Shown piece by piece: positions 61,039-64,000 of a stretch of DNA of 64,000 nt (within the stretch, counting starts at the first letter, position 1; every line of letters starts with the position of its first letter). The translations under genes and the position numbers were made by a program. The notes under the pieces were generated by a model. That model was given only the letters and a program-made list of their open reading frames with translations. It ran no database searches and had not been told where the DNA came from. The stretch covers positions 1 to 64,000 of the forward strand of contig CALCXK010000054.1 of NCBI GenBank assembly GCA_937905835.1, given 5' to 3'. Source of the stretch: an uncultured Ilumatobacter sp. (GTDB taxonomy: Bacteria; Actinomycetota; Acidimicrobiia; Acidimicrobiales; Ilumatobacteraceae).

Positions 61039-62598
61039 ATGGCTCGTATCCTGGTGACAGAAGAAATTGCTGACGGTGGACTCGAACGGCTTCGTCAAGC
61101 CGGTCACGATGTCGACATTCAGGTCGGCAAGTCTGGCGAAGAACTCCTCACGATCATCCCTGGCGCCGCAGCGCTGATCATTCGCTCCGCGACACAGGTC
61201 ACCGCAGAACTGCTCGCAGTTGCTGACAATTTGATGGTGGTCGGCCGTGCCGGTATCGGCCTCGACAACGTCGACGTCGCTGCTGCCACCAAGCAGGGTG
61301 TCATGGTCGTCAACGCACCGCAGAGCAACATCGTGTCGGCCGCCGAGCACACGATGGCACTGCTCCTCGCCACGGCGCGCAACGTCCCGCAGGCGCATGC
61401 CGCCCTCGTCGCTGGCCGCTGGGAGCGCAGCCGCTGGACCGGCGTCGAGCTCGTCGACAAGACCCTCGGTGTCGTCGGTCTCGGCCGCATCGGCAAACTG
61501 GTTGCCGACCGTGCGAAGGCGTTCGGCATGCGGATTGCTGCCTACGACCCCTTCGTCTCGGAAGATCGTGCGAAGGCGATGGGCGTCGAACTGATGCCTC
61601 TCGATCAACTGGTCGCCGAGTCGGACTTCTTGACCGTCCACCTCCCCAAGACGCCGGAGACGCTTGGCCTCATCAACCGTGACCTGCTACTCAAAGCAAA
61701 GCCTTCGCTGCTCGTTATCAACGTCGCCCGCGGCGGCATTGTTCACGAAAGCGATCTGGCTGATTGCATCCGCGATGGCGTGATTGCCGGTGCCGGTCTC
61801 GACGTGTTCTCGACCGAGCCGATGACCGAGTCTCCGCTGTTCGAGCTGCCGAGCGTCGTCGTCACCCCGCATCTCGGTGCGAGCACCAACGAAGCCCAAG
61901 ACAAAGCCGGCGACACGATTGCCACCATGGTCGAGCTCGCACTCGCCGGCGAGTTCGTGCCGTTCGCCGTCAACGTCGATGCTGCTGAAGCAAACGAGAC
62001 GCTGCGTCCCTACCTGCCCCTCGCCGAACGCCTCGGTGCGTTGTTCGTGTCGCTGAACGGCTCGCTCCCGAAGATGCTCGAGGTTTGCACCGAAGGTGAA
62101 ATTGCCGGTTACGACACCCGCATCCTCGAACTTGCTGTTCTGAAGGGCTTCTTCGGTGCCATTTCCGACGAACCTGTCACCTACGTCAACGCGCCACAGC
62201 TCGCCAAGGATCACGGCGTCGAAGTGCGTGACGTCAACTGCGCCACGGCGGCCGACTACGTCAACCTCTTGACCGTGCGCGGCGACGAGCATTCGATCTC
62301 CGGCACGCTCTCGGGCCCGCGGAACGATCAGCGCATCGTGAACATCGACAACATCCCGTTTGACGTGCCGCCAGCTGACCACATGGTCGTCATCACCAAC
62401 GACGACCGCCCAGGCGTGATCGGCACCGTCGGCACCATCCTCGGCAACGCCGAGGTCAACATTGCCGACATGGACGTCAGTCGCGTCGACGGCTCCGGTA
62501 CGGCGGTCATGCTGATTGCTCCGACCGCTGCCATTCCCGAGGCCACGCTCGCCGCGCTGCGTGTCGCCCCCGGCATCATCGACATCAAGACTCTCTAA
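61039..62598 (+). CDS. serA: D-3-phosphoglycerate dehydrogenase (long form)
   Basis: A 519-residue SerA. The Rossmann motif is 'LGVVGLGRIGKLVADRAKAFG', the active-site Arg/Glu/His are in 'INVARGGIVHESDL' and 'VVTPHLGASTNEAQDKAG', then an intervening (ASB) domain and a C-terminal ACT domain ('MVVITNDDRPGVIGTVGTIL') that can bind serine for feedback control. It begins serine synthesis. An AGGAGG lies 24 bp before the ATG, too far for this start. Confidence 0.96.
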   Translation: MARILVTEEIADGGLERLRQAGHDVDIQVGKSGEELLTIIPGAAALIIRSATQVTAELLAVADNLMVVGRAGIGLDNVDVAAATKQGVMVVNAPQSNIVSAAEHTMALLLATARNVPQAHAALVAGRWERSRWTGVELVDKTLGVVGLGRIGKLVADRAKAFGMRIAAYDPFVSEDRAKAMGVELMPLDQLVAESDFLTVHLPKTPETLGLINRDLLLKAKPSLLVINVARGGIVHESDLADCIRDGVIAGAGLDVFSTEPMTESPLFELPSVVVTPHLGASTNEAQDKAGDTIATMVELALAGEFVPFAVNVDAAEANETLRPYLPLAERLGALFVSLNGSLPKMLEVCTEGEIAGYDTRILELAVLKGFFGAISDEPVTYVNAPQLAKDHGVEVRDVNCATAADYVNLLTVRGDEHSISGTLSGPRNDQRIVNIDNIPFDVPPADHMVVITNDDRPGVIGTVGTILGNAEVNIADMDVSRVDGSGTAVMLIAPTAAIPEATLAALRVAPGIIDIKTL

Positions 62599-62608
62599 AC
62601 GTCACGCT

Positions 62609-62621
62609 CCGGTCAGACCGG
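62609..62621. repeat. 6-1-6 palindrome at the convergent serA/pyrF ends
   Basis: CCGGTC A GACCGG spans the 14-bp gap between the serA stop (62596-62598) and the pyrF stop (62613-62615). It could be a bidirectional terminator, though a T run is lacking. It shares the odd 6-1-6 form with other palindromes in the window. Confidence 0.45.
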
Positions 62622-63449
62622 GCTGATCGCGAGTGATGCTGCGGTACGTTGTGCTTCGGCCCGAGCGGCCTCAGCGAAGTCATCGCCGCTGCTGGCATAG
62701 AGGACTGCTCGCGAGGAACTGACCATCAGCCCGTTGCGCGCGGCGTTGGAACCATGTTGGACGACGGTCGCAGCATCGCCACCCTGTGCTCCGACGCCAG
62801 GCACGAGGAACGGGATGCCTGGTGCGACGGCGCGCACCTCGGCGAGTTCTTCCGGGTAGGTGGCGCCGACGACCAGGCCGCAGTCGCCGAGCTGGGACCA
62901 CTCGTTGGCGACTCGCTCAGCCACGTGCAAGTAGATCGGCTTATGCCCGTTCTCATCGGCGGTGACCAATGACTGGAAGTCATCGCCGCCGGGGTTGCTC
63001 GTGCGGCAGAGCGCAATGACGCCGCCGCCACCGTTACCGGTGTGCTGGAAGAATGGTTCGACTGAATCGGTCCCGAGGTATGGGTTGACAGTGACGGCGT
63101 GTGCGCCATACCGACCGAACGCCTCGCGGGCGTAGTGCTCGGCGGTTGAGCCGATGTCACCGCGCTTTGCGTCGAGGATCAGCGTGACGTCGGGATAGGT
63201 CTCCCGGATATAGCTGCAGATTCGTTCGAGCGCAGCTTCTTCACGTTGGCTCGCGAAATAGGCGATCTGCGGCTTGAATGCGCAGACGAGGTCAGCGGTT
63301 GCATCGACGATCGCCCGGCAGAACCGTTCGATTGCATCGGGCGTTCCGTCGAGCGGGCTCGGCATCCGGGCTGGATCCGGGTCGAGGCCGACACAGAGCA
63401 TCGACGACGATGCTGCCCACGAACGTTCGAGCTGCGCGTGAAATCCCAC
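62613..63449 (-). CDS. pyrF: Orotidine-5'-phosphate decarboxylase (type 2)
   Basis: A 278-residue barrel enzyme with 'LCVGLDPDPARMPS' and 'LILDAKRGDIGSTAEHYARE', the catalytic Lys/Asp core of the long actinobacterial type. 'AHAVTVNPYLGTDSVEPF' and 'PFLVPGVGAQGGDA' (phosphate loop) follow. It makes UMP in pyrimidine synthesis. The only oddity is its tight end-to-end placement against serA. Confidence 0.95.
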   Translation of the reverse strand: MGFHAQLERSWAASSSMLCVGLDPDPARMPSPLDGTPDAIERFCRAIVDATADLVCAFKPQIAYFASQREEAALERICSYIRETYPDVTLILDAKRGDIGSTAEHYAREAFGRYGAHAVTVNPYLGTDSVEPFFQHTGNGGGGVIALCRTSNPGGDDFQSLVTADENGHKPIYLHVAERVANEWSQLGDCGLVVGATYPEELAEVRAVAPGIPFLVPGVGAQGGDAATVVQHGSNAARNGLMVSSSRAVLYASSGDDFAEAARAEAQRTAASLAISPV

Positions 63450-63522
63450 GTCGGAAACCTACCGAAAATAGTGTGAACGGCGGTCCTGACGCATGTTTGC
63501 GATCAGCGCTGCCCGGCTGGGG

Positions 63523-63711
63523 TCACTCGACCGTGATTGCTGCGGTCGGGCACATGTCGGCTGCCTCGTTCACCTTGTCGGCCAACTCGGGGCCAGGCTC
63601 TTCCTGCAGGATGTACAGGTAGCCGTCGTTGCGGACCTCGAATACTTCGGGGCATACCTGCACACATGCGCCGGTGGATGCGCAGCTGTCGAAGTCGACG
63701 GTGACCTTCAT
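63523..63711 (-). CDS. Small single-cluster ferredoxin
   Basis: A 62-residue ferredoxin from ATG 63711 with AGGAG 6-7 bp upstream. Cysteines are Cys10, Cys16, Cys20 ('CASTGACVQVCPEVF') and Cys54 ('ADMCPTAAI'). The second ligand position of the usual CxxCxxC motif is Thr13, so a 3Fe-4S cluster (or 4Fe-4S with another ligand) is likely, as in ferredoxins that serve cytochromes P450 in actinobacteria. It could in principle reduce other oxygenases, but the partner is unknown. Confidence 0.88.
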   Translation of the reverse strand: MKVTVDFDSCASTGACVQVCPEVFEVRNDGYLYILQEEPGPELADKVNEAADMCPTAAITVE

Positions 63712-63743
63712 GATGGTTTCTCCTGTGCTGTTCGGGGTGTTGT

Positions 63744-64000
63744 TCAGGCCTGGGCCGAACGGTAGCCGTCCGCAACGGCCTCGGCCGCAGTTGCATAGCA
63801 ACGCGCTGCCTTGGTGCGGTCGTAGAAGCGGCCACCGGGCACGTGGAAGATCCCCGATTTGTCGTTTGCCTTAATCAGATGCGAGGCGGGGCACGAACCG
63901 CCGGCCGTCGGCGGCAACCATGATCCGGTCACGGCATTGGAACGCGGGTCCGGCGAGTCGGCGAGAACATTGACAACCGACGCCACTGCCGGAGCGCTGC
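63744..64000 (-). CDS. C-terminal part of a SUNSET-type protein, 5' end cut by window
   Basis: The frame is open from the right edge to the stop at 63744; an in-frame GTG at 63986 is possible, but the frame continues off the window. The last 45 residues ('CPASHLIKANDKSGIFHVPGGRFYDRTKAARCYATAAEAVADGYR') match the C-terminal 'SUNSET'-like motif of actinobacterial surface or nuclease proteins, with paired Cys and the 'HVPGG..Y' block. It lies 32 bp upstream of the ferredoxin on the same strand. The role is unknown. Confidence 0.6.
   Translation of the reverse strand, partial: SAPAVASVVNVLADSPDPRSNAVTGSWLPPTAGGSCPASHLIKANDKSGIFHVPGGRFYDRTKAARCYATAAEAVADGYRSAQA

Noticed and set aside
1..64000. 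CRISPR array, prophage, insertion sequence or biosynthetic gene cluster
   Set aside because: No spaced repeats, transposase, integrase, phage structural genes or large synthase genes were seen; gene content is metabolic and even in base use.

Overview
The window is high-GC DNA packed with short-spaced genes and ATGA/GTGA start-stop overlaps. It looks like chromosome of a free-living actinobacterium. Pointers are a mycothiol-type maleylpyruvate isomerase-family protein, a PASTA-domain kinase-like protein, menC, a GNAT-HisN-type gene mix, and the order cysteine desulfurase - mnmA - MetE-like gene - ligA that mycobacteria also show. A marine Acidimicrobiia-type organism (Ilumatobacter-like) is my best guess from gene content; this is inference. 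I saw no rRNA, tRNA, CRISPR array, insertion sequence or prophage.

Layout. 1-13.7 kb is housekeeping and general metabolism: an edge-truncated DHA2 transporter, the HrpA helicase, an M20 peptidase, an enoyl-CoA hydratase, a metallo-beta-lactamase-fold enzyme, MsrB, SurE, an EamA transporter and an NfuA-like Fe-S carrier. 13.9-21.5 kb holds amino-acid catabolism: an AraC-type regulator with a PAS domain divergent from the bifunctional PutA, then a Cys/Met-type PLP enzyme, a DDAH/arginine-deiminase-fold enzyme and a HisN-like phosphatase.

23.4-40.7 kb is the main find: a complete-looking inositol catabolic locus. A LacI regulator, an oxidoreductase and a lipoprotein protease run leftwards. A 12-gene rightward operon starts behind a perfect 16-bp operator palindrome. 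It encodes inosose dehydratase (IolE), a sugar ABC transporter (lipoprotein, oversized permease, ATPase), IolC, a Cgl0158-type aldolase, IolG, IolD, a fusion of a membrane desaturase-type oxygenase with a Rieske ferredoxin, a second IolG-like dehydrogenase, IolB and a LacD-like aldolase. The fusion joins what rhizobia encode as the separate rhizopine-catabolism genes mocD and mocE. The locus may therefore strip O-methyl groups from methyl-inositols (pinitol/ononitol/rhizopine type) before ring degradation. The permease carries about 275 extra residues, with some eight added membrane segments, inside an otherwise RbsC-like protein. No iolA (malonate-semialdehyde dehydrogenase) or Rieske reductase is in the window.

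40.8-64 kb returns to core functions: a PhyH dioxygenase, Dxs, SDR enzymes, a methyltransferase, cysteine desulfurase and MnmA, a MetE-like protein, LigA, a PASTA protein whose kinase domain has lost its catalytic residues, a decayed pfkA start, an SCP2 protein, a cysteine-rich HExxH lipoprotein, a menC-GNAT-membrane protein operon, SerA, PyrF and a small ferredoxin. Several intergenic regions carry short odd-length palindromes (6-1-6) that may be a repeated element of this genome.
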